In this document: positions 35,352-43,588 of the stretch, piece after piece | Position numbering within the stretch: position 1 is the stretch's first letter | Layout: each line of letters opens with the position of its first letter | Assembly (NCBI GenBank): GCA_963700955.1 | Contig: CAVOZH010000004.1 | Span: 62,001 to 126,000 of the forward strand | Source of the DNA: Nocardioides_C sp963700955 | Lineage (GTDB): Bacteria; Actinomycetota; Actinomycetes; Propionibacteriales; Nocardioidaceae | Direction: 5' to 3' | Length of the DNA: 64,000 nt | Program-made: the position numbers and the translations under genes | The notes under the pieces: model-generated | Told to the model about the DNA's origin: nothing | Database searches by the model: none | Seen by the model: the letters and a program-made list of their open reading frames with translations, nothing else

Positions 35352-35389
35352 GTTAAGTGACCGTATCCGGTTTGTTTCACGCATGTAAC
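35352..35389 (-). promoter_or_regulatory. GlnR box upstream of glnA1
   Basis: On the minus strand: GTTAC-n6-GAAAC-n6-GATAC-n6-TTAAC, with all three gaps exactly 6 bases. This is the gTnAc-n6-GaAAc double-site arrangement recognised by GlnR, the nitrogen regulator of actinobacteria. It ends 95 bases before the glnA1 start, upstream of a plausible -10 region (TACATAT, about 35335-35345). Confidence 0.85.
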
Positions 35390-35463
35390 AGTGTGGGCGG
35401 TTCGTCACAGCCCCACGGCTGCTGACCTGCGGGCTCACCTCCGGTGGTCGACCGCGAGGCCGG

Positions 35464-35469
35464 TACCGT
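35464..35469 (+). promoter_or_regulatory. -10 element of a leaderless promoter (RDD gene)
   Basis: TACCGT, exactly 7 bases, then GTG at 35477; no ribosome site. Confidence 0.5.
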
Positions 35470-35476
35470 TGGTCGC

Positions 35477-35920
35477 GTGAGTGAGACCCGTCCCCCTTCG
35501 ACTGCAGCGGTCGGCCCGGCGTACCCGGGAGAACGGCTCGGACTGCCCCAGGAGGGCCCCGGGTCGGTCGCCGGCTGGGGACGGCGGATCGCGGCGCTCT
35601 GCGTCGACTGGTTGGCGTCCATGCTGACGGTCGCGGCGTTCATCGGCACGGATGTCTGGACCGGTCACGGCGCATCGCACTGGGCGCCGCTGGGTGTCTT
35701 CGTCCTCGAGGCGACCGTGCTCACGGCGTTGCTCGGTGGGTCCTTCGGCCAGCTCGTGTTCCGGGTCGTGGTGGTGCGGCTCGACGGCAAGCCGGTCAGC
35801 CTCCTGCATGCCCTCCTCCGCACGGTTCTGATCTCCCTCGTGATCCCGCCGCTGGTGTTCAACAGGGACCAGCGGGGCCTGCACGACCTGGCCGCGAAGA
35901 CGGTCACCCTCCGGCGCTGA
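35477..35920 (+). CDS. RDD family membrane protein
   Basis: The 147-residue protein has the RDD signature GWGRRIAALCVDWLASML (Arg and Asp in the first helix), two further helices, and the closing HDLAAKTVTLRR found in most family members. These inner-membrane proteins are linked to ion or solute transport; function is unproven. The GTG at 35477 fits a leaderless start. An RDD gene next to glnA1 is usual in Propionibacteriales and Streptomyces. Confidence 0.92.
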   Translation: MSETRPPSTAAVGPAYPGERLGLPQEGPGSVAGWGRRIAALCVDWLASMLTVAAFIGTDVWTGHGASHWAPLGVFVLEATVLTALLGGSFGQLVFRVVVVRLDGKPVSLLHALLRTVLISLVIPPLVFNRDQRGLHDLAAKTVTLRR

Positions 35921-36018
35921 CCGTGCCACGTGGCGGAGACCCGGCCGGGACCAACGCCCCTGCCTGAGGAGTGCGCAACCTCCTAGCGTGGCGGTGGAGC
36001 AGTCCCCGGAGGTGACGC

Positions 36019-37341
36019 ATGTTCGCGAACCGTGCAGACGCAGGACGTCAGCTCGCCAAGAGTCTCGAGCGGCTACGCGGACCGGACACGGTGGTGCTCG
36101 GTCTTCCCCGCGGCGGTGTGCCCGTCGCATACGAGGTCGCCTCCGCGCTGGACGCGCCTCTGGACGTCATCGTCGTACGCAAGCTGGGCGTGCCCTTCCA
36201 GCCGGAGCTCGCGATGGGGGCGGTGGGGGAGGAGGGCATCCTCGTGCTGAACCCCGAGGTGGTGCGCATGGCCCACGTCAGCGAGGACGAGATGGCCTCG
36301 GCCGAGCGCAGGGAGAGCGTGGTCGTGAAGGACCGTGCGGTGCGCTTCCGGGCCGGTCGCCCACGGCGGTCACTCGAGGGCAAGACGGCCGTCATCGTGG
36401 ACGACGGGGTGGCGACGGGGGCGACGGCTCGCGCCGCCTGTCGTGTGGCGCGTGCCCTCGGCGCAGTGCGGGTGGTGCTTGCGGTGCCGGTGGGACCGGC
36501 GGGGGTCGAGGAGAGGTTCCGCGGCGAGGTCGACGAGATCGTCTGCCCGCACCAGCCGCAGACGTTCTACGCGGTCGGTCAGTTCTACGCGGACTTCTCC
36601 CAGACCACCGATGACGAGGTGACCGCCCTGCTCCACCGACGCAGGGTCGAGCTCGACCGCGGCGACCAGGGCGGGACGGGGTACCGGACCTCGCCGGTCG
36701 ACGAGGAGGTGCGGATCACCCTCGGTGACCTGACGCTGGCGGGCCGGTTGACCGTGCCCGACGCGGCCCTCGGCCTCGTGCTGTTCGCACACGGCAGCGG
36801 AAGCAGCCGCCACAGCCCGCGCAACAGGTACGTCGCCGCGGTGCTGCAGGAGGCTCGGGTGGGGACGCTGCTGTTCGACCTGCTCACCACCACCGAGGAG
36901 CACGACCGTCGGATGGTGTTCGACGTCGACCTGCTCGCTGCCAGGCTCGCGGGGGCGACGGCCTGGGCGCGCAGCCAACCTGCCGCCACCGGCCTTCCGA
37001 TCGGCTACTTCGGGGCGAGTACGGGCGCGGCGGCCGCGCTGTGGGCCGCGGCCGACCCCGAGCAGGAGATCGCAGCGGTGGTCTCACGAGGCGGGCGACC
37101 GGACCTCGCGATTCCGCGGCTGGATCAGGTGCGCGCAGCGACGCTGCTCATAGTCGGCGGTCGCGACGCGATGGTGCTCGACCTCAACCGCGAGGCCCAG
37201 CGCCACCTGCGCTGCGAGAACGACCTCGCGGTGGTGCCAGGGGCTACCCACCTTTTCGAGGAGCCGGGCACGTTGACCCAGGCCGCGACGCTGGCGCGCG
37301 ACTGGTTCAGCGAGCACCTGCGGCGGACCGCTCCAAAGTGA
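36019..37341 (+). CDS. Phosphoribosyltransferase - alpha/beta-hydrolase fusion
   Basis: The 440-residue protein has two domains. Residues 1-210 are a type I phosphoribosyltransferase: VVLGLPRGGVPVAYEVA and the PRPP loop VIVDDGVATGATARAA. Residues about 225-440 are a dienelactone-hydrolase-like domain: FAHGSGSSRHSPRN, nucleophile Ser in GYFGASTGAA, Asp in VGGRDAMV and His in PGATHLFEE, so the triad is complete. Both halves also exist as separate proteins elsewhere. The substrate is unknown. GGAGGTGACGC precedes the ATG. The 3' end overlaps the convergent fatty-acid synthase gene by 35 bases. Confidence 0.92.
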   Translation: MFANRADAGRQLAKSLERLRGPDTVVLGLPRGGVPVAYEVASALDAPLDVIVVRKLGVPFQPELAMGAVGEEGILVLNPEVVRMAHVSEDEMASAERRESVVVKDRAVRFRAGRPRRSLEGKTAVIVDDGVATGATARAACRVARALGAVRVVLAVPVGPAGVEERFRGEVDEIVCPHQPQTFYAVGQFYADFSQTTDDEVTALLHRRRVELDRGDQGGTGYRTSPVDEEVRITLGDLTLAGRLTVPDAALGLVLFAHGSGSSRHSPRNRYVAAVLQEARVGTLLFDLLTTTEEHDRRMVFDVDLLAARLAGATAWARSQPAATGLPIGYFGASTGAAAALWAAADPEQEIAAVVSRGGRPDLAIPRLDQVRAATLLIVGGRDAMVLDLNREAQRHLRCENDLAVVPGATHLFEEPGTLTQAATLARDWFSEHLRRTAPK

Positions 37342-38590
37342 TCTGGGCGACGTCGAGATAGCCGGCGCGGAAGCCGGCCTCGCAGTAGGCGAGGTAGAAC
37401 TCCCACATTCGCCGGAACGTCTCCCCGAAGCCGAGGGTTGCGACGGAGGGCCAGTTCGCGAGGAACTGCTCCCGCCACAGCCTCAACGTGTGGGCGTAGT
37501 GCCGGCCCATCGGCGAGAGGCCGGTGACGGTGAGCGAGGTGTGCTCGTCGACCACCTCCTCGATCGCCTCGACAGAAGGCAGCAGCCCGCCCGGGAAGAT
37601 GTACTTGTGGATCCAGGTGTACGTGTCGCGGGTCGCGAGATAGCGGTGGTGCTCCAGGAGGATCGCCTGGATCGCCACCTTCCCGCCGGGCGCGAGGAGT
37701 GAGTCGATGGCGGTGAAGTACGTCGGCCAGTACCTCTCACCGACTGCCTCGATCATCTCGACACTCACCACGGCGTCGAACTCGCCGGTCTGGTCGCGGT
37801 AGTCGCGCAGCGCGATCTCCACGCGGTCGGAGACGCCGGCGGCGTCCACGAGCTGCTGGGCCAGGGCGGCCTGCTCGGTGGAGATCGTGATCGTCGTGAC
37901 GCGCGCTCCGCGCTGGGCGGCGCGGATCGCCAACGTGCCCCAGCCGGTGCCGATCTCCAGGACGCGGCATCCCGCGCTCACTCCGGCCGCGTCCAGGATC
38001 GCGTCGATCTTGCGCAGCTGCGCCGCCTCGAGCGTCGCCGCAGTCGGTGCCGGGTCGAGGCTCTCGAACAGCGCCGAGGAGTACGACAGCGTCGGGTCGA
38101 GGAACGAGGCGAACATCTCGTTGGACAGGTCGTAGTGTCGCTCGATGTTCTGGCGGGCCCCGTGCTTCGTGTTCTCGGGGTTCAGGCCCCGGGGGAGCAC
38201 CGCATGGCGGAGCCGGTAGAGGGCGGGCGGGACCAGGTCGGTCAACCGCTCCGCGAACGGTGTGAGGGCGTCGGCAAGGTCGGTGCCCGGCGCGGCGCTC
38301 CACTCACCCGCCATGTACGACTCGCCGAGGCCGATCATCGGGCTGGCCCCCAGACGCGAGAAGAACGCGTCCGGCTCGGTGATCTCGAGTGCCGCGCCAC
38401 CCTCGCCGTACATCTCGCCGGTGGCCAGACGAGCGGCGACCGGCACCTTGCGAAGGATCCGCTGCACCACCGCCCTGGCGACGCGAGCGCGGAGGCCGTA
38501 CGGCGGGACGGTGGGCAGGCCCCATGCCGCGTTGTCCTCGGGGCCGGCGAGTGCTTCGGTGGCGATGGTCGAGGGGCTCGAGGTGGTCAT
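37307..38590 (-). CDS. Cyclopropane-fatty-acyl-phospholipid synthase family methyltransferase
   Basis: The 427-residue enzyme uses S-adenosylmethionine to modify unsaturated acyl chains of membrane phospholipids. Seen: the SAM loop VLEIGTGWGTLAIRAA, NIERHYDLSNEMFASFLDP, SYSSALFES and the VEMIEAVGERYWPTYF stretch. The product could be a cyclopropane, a methyl branch or a furan precursor; sequence does not say. ATG overlaps the DUF1365 stop by ATGA. Last gene of the FAD oxidase - DUF1365 - synthase operon. Confidence 0.94.
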   Translation of the reverse strand: MTTSSPSTIATEALAGPEDNAAWGLPTVPPYGLRARVARAVVQRILRKVPVAARLATGEMYGEGGAALEITEPDAFFSRLGASPMIGLGESYMAGEWSAAPGTDLADALTPFAERLTDLVPPALYRLRHAVLPRGLNPENTKHGARQNIERHYDLSNEMFASFLDPTLSYSSALFESLDPAPTAATLEAAQLRKIDAILDAAGVSAGCRVLEIGTGWGTLAIRAAQRGARVTTITISTEQAALAQQLVDAAGVSDRVEIALRDYRDQTGEFDAVVSVEMIEAVGERYWPTYFTAIDSLLAPGGKVAIQAILLEHHRYLATRDTYTWIHKYIFPGGLLPSVEAIEEVVDEHTSLTVTGLSPMGRHYAHTLRLWREQFLANWPSVATLGFGETFRRMWEFYLAYCEAGFRAGYLDVAQITLERSAAGAR

Positions 38591-39342
38591 GACAAGCCTT
38601 TCGGCGCGTGGTGTGCAGGACGAGGGACGACCGGGAGCCGGCGCAGCCACAGGCGGATGCCGTGCCAGCGGATCAGGGCGGAGACGCGCTGGGAGGGCAC
38701 CGGGTCGGCCAGCACCCGACGGAGGGTGTGGGGGCGCGTGGCCGGCTCGAGGTCGCCGTGGACCGCCGCGGTGAACAGGGTTGCGCCGTCAGGGGCGGTC
38801 AGCGAGATCGCGACCGCGACCTGGTCGTCGCTGAGCCTGGTGGTGATGTCGTAGCGCCCCTCGACGGCGAAGAACGGGGAGACGTAGAAGGTCTTCTCGG
38901 TGGTCGCCCTGGCCGGCGAGGGCTGAGCGACCGACAGCGGGTAGCAGTGGCGCTCGCCGTAGGTGTTGTGCACCTCCGCCAGCACGCCCTCGAGCTCACC
39001 TCGCTCGTTGAGGCAGAAGTACGTCGTCAGCGGGTCGAAGACGTAACCGAGGCTGCGTGCGTTGGTGAGAAGGAGCACCCGGTGCGCGGTCCAGTGCAGG
39101 TCCTGGGCGTCGAGGAAGTGGCGCACCTTCGTCAGCAGCGGCCGGTCGTCCTCGGCGGAGAAGTGGTCCTGGGACCGGATGGAGGCCAGGGGCCGCAGCC
39201 ACCGTGGGAAGGCGGCGTTCGGGTCCTCGGCGTCGACGAGCCACATGGTCGTGCGGTGCGAGAACTCGTAGGTGAACGGCCGCATGCGCCGGTGGTGGAC
39301 CAGTGTCCGGATCGCGGCGGGGGTCGCTGTTGCGCCGGTCAC
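38587..39342 (-). CDS. DUF1365 family protein
   Basis: The 251-residue protein shows the family marks: HHRRMRPFTYEFSHRTTMWLVD, SLGYVFDPLTTYFCLNERG, VHNTYGERHCYPL and the FYVSPFFAVEGRYDI run. Family members occur almost always between an FAD amine-oxidase-like protein and a cyclopropane synthase, as here. No activity has been shown. Start GTG overlaps the stop of the FAD gene by GTGA. Confidence 0.93.
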   Translation of the reverse strand: MTGATATPAAIRTLVHHRRMRPFTYEFSHRTTMWLVDAEDPNAAFPRWLRPLASIRSQDHFSAEDDRPLLTKVRHFLDAQDLHWTAHRVLLLTNARSLGYVFDPLTTYFCLNERGELEGVLAEVHNTYGERHCYPLSVAQPSPARATTEKTFYVSPFFAVEGRYDITTRLSDDQVAVAISLTAPDGATLFTAAVHGDLEPATRPHTLRRVLADPVPSQRVSALIRWHGIRLWLRRLPVVPRPAHHAPKGLS

Positions 39343-40655
39343 CAGGCGGCTCCCAGTGCCTGCGCCGCAGCGGCACCCGAGCGGCATCCGTCCTCGTGGA
39401 AGCCCCACCCGTGGTACGCCCCCGCGAAGGCCAGCCGGTCGCTGTTGAGGGACGCCAGCCGAGCCTGGGCGGCGACGGACGCGCCGGTATAGGTGGGGTG
39501 CTCGTAGGTCATCGTGGCGATCACGTGGTCGGGGGCCGGTCCGGCCTCGGGGTTCAGCGTGACCACCAGCGGGTCGGCCTCGCTGTGCCCCTGGAGGCGG
39601 TTCATCCAGTAGGACACCCGGGCGCGGTCGGTCAGGGTGTCGCAGTCCTCGAGCCGGTAGTTCCAGCTCGCTCGCGCCCTTCGCGTCTCCGGCAACACCG
39701 TGTCGTCCCGGTGGAGCCAGGCGACGTTGGTGGAGTAGCCGAACGAGCCGAGCAGCTCCTGCTCCTCCTCGCCCGCGTCGGTGAGCAGGGCGAGCGCCTG
39801 GTCGGCGTGCGTCGCGACGACCACCTTGTCGAAGCTCTGGTGCTCGTTCGAGTCGCCGTCGGCATGGATGCTGTCGATCTCCACGCTCTCCGGCTTCCTG
39901 CTCACCGCGGTGACCCTTGTGCCGGGCCGGACGACGTCCAGGCGTCGGGTGACCGCCTCGACGTAGGAGCGGGAGCCACCCATCACCGTGTGCCAGGTGG
40001 GGGCGTCGCCGAGGGTGAGGAAGCCGTGATGACGCAGGAAGGCGAAGAGGTAGGCGGCGGGGTACTCCAGTGCATCGGTGTGGCCCATCGACCAGACGCA
40101 CGAGACCACCGGAAGGGCGTAGTGGGTGACGAAGTGCCGGTCGAACCCCTGCTCGGAGAGGAAGTCGCCGTAGGTCAGCTGCGACGTCGGGTGCTCCTCG
40201 AGGAAGGAGAGCGCCTGCTTCTGGAAGGAGCGCACCTGCAGGAGCAACCGCCAGAAGCCCGGGTCGACCGCCCGCCTGCGCTGGGAGAAGAGCCCGTCGG
40301 CCTTCCGCCCCCCGGTGTAGCTCAGGCCGCAGCCCGAACAGGAGATGTTCATGCTCATCTCGGTCGGCCGGGTGCGGACCCCGAGCTCGTCGAAGAGCCT
40401 GCGCAGCAGGGGGTAGGTGCGGTCGTTCAGGACGATGAACCCGGAGTCGACCGGGACGGTCCCTCCTCCCGGCACGGTCACGTCATGGGTGTGCGCGTGC
40501 CCGCCGACACGCCGGTCGGCCTCGAAGAGCGTCACGTGGTGGGTGCGCTGGAGCAGGTACGCCGCGGTCAGTCCGGAGATGCCGCCGCCGATCACGGCAG
40601 CGGTCGGGCGCTCGTCGTACGACGAGCTGCGGTGCAGGTCCTGGGTTTCCCTCAT
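39339..40655 (-). CDS. FAD/NAD(P)-binding amine-oxidase-like protein
   Basis: The 438-residue flavoprotein begins with the dinucleotide site AVIGGGISGLTAAYLL (residues about 20-35) and FEADRRVGGHAHT. It ends with FAGAYHGWGFHEDGCRSG, the FAD-closing motif of this subfamily. Related proteins act on fatty acyl chains (desaturase-like UfaD of Rhodobacter) and are encoded with the same two neighbours. First gene of the operon; ribosome site weak. Confidence 0.93.
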   Translation of the reverse strand: MRETQDLHRSSSYDERPTAAVIGGGISGLTAAYLLQRTHHVTLFEADRRVGGHAHTHDVTVPGGGTVPVDSGFIVLNDRTYPLLRRLFDELGVRTRPTEMSMNISCSGCGLSYTGGRKADGLFSQRRRAVDPGFWRLLLQVRSFQKQALSFLEEHPTSQLTYGDFLSEQGFDRHFVTHYALPVVSCVWSMGHTDALEYPAAYLFAFLRHHGFLTLGDAPTWHTVMGGSRSYVEAVTRRLDVVRPGTRVTAVSRKPESVEIDSIHADGDSNEHQSFDKVVVATHADQALALLTDAGEEEQELLGSFGYSTNVAWLHRDDTVLPETRRARASWNYRLEDCDTLTDRARVSYWMNRLQGHSEADPLVVTLNPEAGPAPDHVIATMTYEHPTYTGASVAAQARLASLNSDRLAFAGAYHGWGFHEDGCRSGAAAAQALGAAW

Positions 40656-40716
40656 GTCTGCCGTTCGGTACGGCTCGCGTCCTGGATTGGTGGAACCGAC
40701 TGAGGAAATTGAAAGT

Positions 40717-41523
40717 TCACGGGACCGGCCCCCGCACCTCCAGACGGACCCGCTTGTTGCCCTTCCCCTTGGACTCGGTGCCCGTCACGGCTACCCGGCC
40801 GACCTCCGCCGTGCTGAGCACGTGCGTGCCGCCGTCGGCCTGCTTGTCCAGACCGACGATGTCGATCACACGTAGCGGGTCGATCTCGCGGGGGATCAGG
40901 TTCGCGGCGGTCCGGATCAGCGCGTGGTCCTCGTCGGCGACCTCGCGGCCGACGAACTCGACGAGGATCTCGCGGGCGGCGGTGATCTCCTCGTTGATCC
41001 GCGCCTCGACCTGCCGGCCGAACTCCGCGGACATAGCCGGCAGCGGGAAGTCGAGCCGGCCCTTGCCTGGGTCCATGTTGCCGCCGGTGACCGCGACCCG
41101 ATGGTCGGCCCAGATCACGCCGCAGAGGATGTGCAACGCGGTGTGGGTGCGCATCGTCAGGTGCCGGCGTGCCCAGTCCAGCGCCCCGGCGGCCTCGCTG
41201 CCTTCGGCCGGGAGGCCTTCGGCCGACCCGCCGGGCAGGCTGTCCGGGTCGATCCAGTGCCAGATCGTGGCCGGGTCCTCGCGGGAGCGCGCCACGCGGG
41301 TGACCTTGCCGCCGCCGCCGTCCCAGACCAGGGTGCCCACGTCGCAGGGCTGCCCGCCACCGCCGGGGTAGAAGGCGGTGCGGCGGAGCGCCACGCGGGA
41401 CTGTTCCCGGTCCACCTGCTGTATGACGGTGTCGAAGTCGCGGAGGTACGCGTCCACCGCGAAGAGCTCGTGCTCAGCCAGGCCGGCCGGAGCGTTGTCG
41501 GGTGTGCGGCCGGGTACGGCCAT
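40717..41523 (-). CDS. Alanyl-tRNA editing protein (AlaX-like)
   Basis: The 268-residue protein is a free-standing trans-editing domain that removes Ser or Gly wrongly attached to tRNA-Ala. The zinc site is complete: HTALH (HxxxH, in MRTHTALHIL) and the later GGTHV motif. FYPGGGGQP is the glycine-rich motif of AlaRS-like N-termini. ATG at 41523. The 62-base gap to the FAD gene start means both minus-strand genes are separate units or distantly linked. Confidence 0.92.
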   Translation of the reverse strand: MAVPGRTPDNAPAGLAEHELFAVDAYLRDFDTVIQQVDREQSRVALRRTAFYPGGGGQPCDVGTLVWDGGGGKVTRVARSREDPATIWHWIDPDSLPGGSAEGLPAEGSEAAGALDWARRHLTMRTHTALHILCGVIWADHRVAVTGGNMDPGKGRLDFPLPAMSAEFGRQVEARINEEITAAREILVEFVGREVADEDHALIRTAANLIPREIDPLRVIDIVGLDKQADGGTHVLSTAEVGRVAVTGTESKGKGNKRVRLEVRGPVP

Positions 41524-41764
41524 GGGTCCGGACCCCCTGAGCTCTCGACGGCTGGTCCGACCAACGTAGTCGCTGCGGGCTCCGCGAGTGCCGGCGTCGG
41601 GGGAACGCGGCTACCCCGTTCAGATCATCCTGGAGGCTCCTGTGCGCCCCCCGTCTCAGGTCTGGCCTGTTCCGCCCGTTTTCGACCCCGGCGCACAACC
41701 CGGCGCGGACAACAGGGCCTGGAGTACGTCGGCGCCGGCTCCACGCTCGCCGACGGACCTGGCG

Positions 41765-42469
41765 TCAGCGGCCCCGCATGTTCTGGCGCGCACCCTTGAG
41801 GTTGGTCGGCATCGGGCCCTTCGGCAGCGGGACGTTCGAGCGGGTGGCGTCGAGGGCCCGCAGCCGCGCGAGGATGTCCGTGATCTCGGCCGGCTTGACC
41901 TTGCGGCCGAGCTTCGTGACGTGCTTGACGAGCTTCGCCAGCGGGACCGCGCCCTCCTGGTCACCCACGACCACCTCGTGGATGGGCGCCTCGGAGGCGA
42001 CCCGCTCGTGCTTGCGACGCTCGCTGGCGAGGAGCGGCTTGAGCCGGTTCGGGTTGCCCTCGCCGACGAGGACGATGCCAGGAGGTCCCACCACGCGGTG
42101 CACGACGTCCTGGTTGCGGTTGAAGGCGATCGCGGGCTCGAGCGTCCAACCGCGACGCAGCATGCCGAGCGCGGCCGCGGCGGCGCCGGGCTGCCCTTCG
42201 ATCTGGGCGAAGCCGGCTCGCTGCGCACGGCGACCGAAGATGATGAGCGCGGCGAGGACGCCGAAGAGCACCGCCATGACCAGGTCGATGCTCCAGTGCC
42301 CCGGCAGCAGGTACAGGATCCCGAAAGCGACGGCGGTCGTGACCGCGAACCAGCCGAAGAGGATCAGTCCGAGCCTGGGGTCGGAACGCTTGGTCATCTG
42401 GTAGCTGGCGGCGATCTGCTTCATGCGACCGCTCTTCGCCGGCGTGGCGGACTTGTCTTTCCTGGCCAT
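41765..42469 (-). CDS. DUF4191 membrane protein
   Basis: The 234-residue protein has a basic N-terminus, two membrane helices (about residues 33-75: LILFGWFAVTTAVAFGILYL and LVMAVLFGVLAALIIF) and a cytoplasmic domain with WTLEPAIAFNRNQDVVHRVVG and PGIVLVGEG. It is conserved throughout actinobacteria and located beside lipA in most, as here. Function unknown. Start at ATG 42469; longer readings overlap lipA. Confidence 0.92.
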   Translation of the reverse strand: MARKDKSATPAKSGRMKQIAASYQMTKRSDPRLGLILFGWFAVTTAVAFGILYLLPGHWSIDLVMAVLFGVLAALIIFGRRAQRAGFAQIEGQPGAAAAALGMLRRGWTLEPAIAFNRNQDVVHRVVGPPGIVLVGEGNPNRLKPLLASERRKHERVASEAPIHEVVVGDQEGAVPLAKLVKHVTKLGRKVKPAEITDILARLRALDATRSNVPLPKGPMPTNLKGARQNMRGR

Positions 42470-42516
42470 CGTGTTGCTGCCTCGTTCGCGTCGTGGGGGG
42501 AGTCGACCTAAGTGTC

Positions 42517-43548
42517 TCAGACGGACTGGGCTACGCCTTCGAGAGACGGTTGGCTGCCCTCTCGCACGGCGAGCGCCTGCTGGTAGAGCCGGCCCGCGCG
42601 GTACGACGAGCGCACCAGCGGGCCCGACATGACGCCGGCGAACCCGATCTCGAGCGCCTCGTCGTGGAGCTCGACGAACTCCTCCGGCTTGACCCACCGC
42701 TCGATCGGGTGGTGGCGCAGGGACGGGCGGAGGTACTGCGTGATCGTGACCAGGTCGCAGCCCGCGTCGTGCAGGTCCCGCAGCGCCTGGGACACCTCCT
42801 CGCGCGTCTCACCCATGCCGAGGATCAGGTTCGACTTCGTCACCAGGCCGAAGTCGCGGGCCTGCGTGAGGACGTCGAGCGACCGGTCGTAGCGGAACGC
42901 CGGCCGGATCCTCTTGAAGATCCGCGGCACGGTCTCGACGTTGTGCGCGAGCACCTCCGGCCGGGACTCGAAGACCTCGGACAGGAGGTCGGGCTTGCCG
43001 TTGAAGTCCGGGATCAGGTTCTCCACACCCGTGTCGGGGTTGAGCTCGTGGATGGCCCGGACGGTCTCGGCGTACAGCCAGGCCCCACCGTCGGGCAGGT
43101 CGTCGCGGGCCACGCCTGTGATCGTGGCGTAGCGCAGGCCCATCGTCTGCACGCTCTCGGCGACCCGTCGAGGCTCGTCGCGGTCGAGCGGCTCGGGCTT
43201 CCCCGTGTCGATCTGGCAGAAGTCGCACCGGCGGGTGCACTGGTCGCCGCCGATGAGGAAGGTCGCCTCGCGGTCCTCCCAGCACTCGAAGATGTTCGGG
43301 CAGCCGGCCTCCTGGCACACAGTGTGCAGGCCCTCGGACTTCACGAGGTTCTGGAGCTCGGTGTACTGCGGCCCCATCCTCGCCCGGGTCTTGATCCACT
43401 CGGGCTTCTTCTCGATGGGGGTCTGGGCGTTGCGGACCTCGAGGCGGAGGAGCTTGCGGCCGTCGGGGTTGATCGAACCCGTCGGGGCGGCTCCCTGAGC
43501 CGGCGTACTTTCGGCCTGTGTGCGGTCGGACGTGGGCGCGTGAGTCAC
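42517..43548 (-). CDS. lipA: Lipoyl synthase
   Basis: The 343-residue radical-SAM enzyme inserts two sulfurs into octanoyl groups to make lipoate on E2 proteins and GcvH. Both iron-sulfur sites are visible: auxiliary cluster C78/C83/C89 (VCQEAGCPNIFEC) and radical-SAM C104/C108/C111 (CTRRCDFC). The C-terminal RSSYRAG supplies the serine ligand. GTG at 43548 stands 7 bases after TAGAGT without a ribosome site: leaderless. Works with lipB (47.6-48.4 kb) and serves sucB. Confidence 0.97.
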   Translation of the reverse strand: MTHAPTSDRTQAESTPAQGAAPTGSINPDGRKLLRLEVRNAQTPIEKKPEWIKTRARMGPQYTELQNLVKSEGLHTVCQEAGCPNIFECWEDREATFLIGGDQCTRRCDFCQIDTGKPEPLDRDEPRRVAESVQTMGLRYATITGVARDDLPDGGAWLYAETVRAIHELNPDTGVENLIPDFNGKPDLLSEVFESRPEVLAHNVETVPRIFKRIRPAFRYDRSLDVLTQARDFGLVTKSNLILGMGETREEVSQALRDLHDAGCDLVTITQYLRPSLRHHPIERWVKPEEFVELHDEALEIGFAGVMSGPLVRSSYRAGRLYQQALAVREGSQPSLEGVAQSV

Positions 43549-43555
43549 GTCGGCC

Positions 43556-43561
43556 ACTCTA
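43556..43561 (-). promoter_or_regulatory. -10 element of a leaderless lipA promoter
   Basis: TAGAGT on the minus strand, exactly 7 bases, then GTG of lipA. Confidence 0.55.
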
Positions 43562-43588
43562 CGCCGGGGGTGTCGAGGCGCCCCAATC

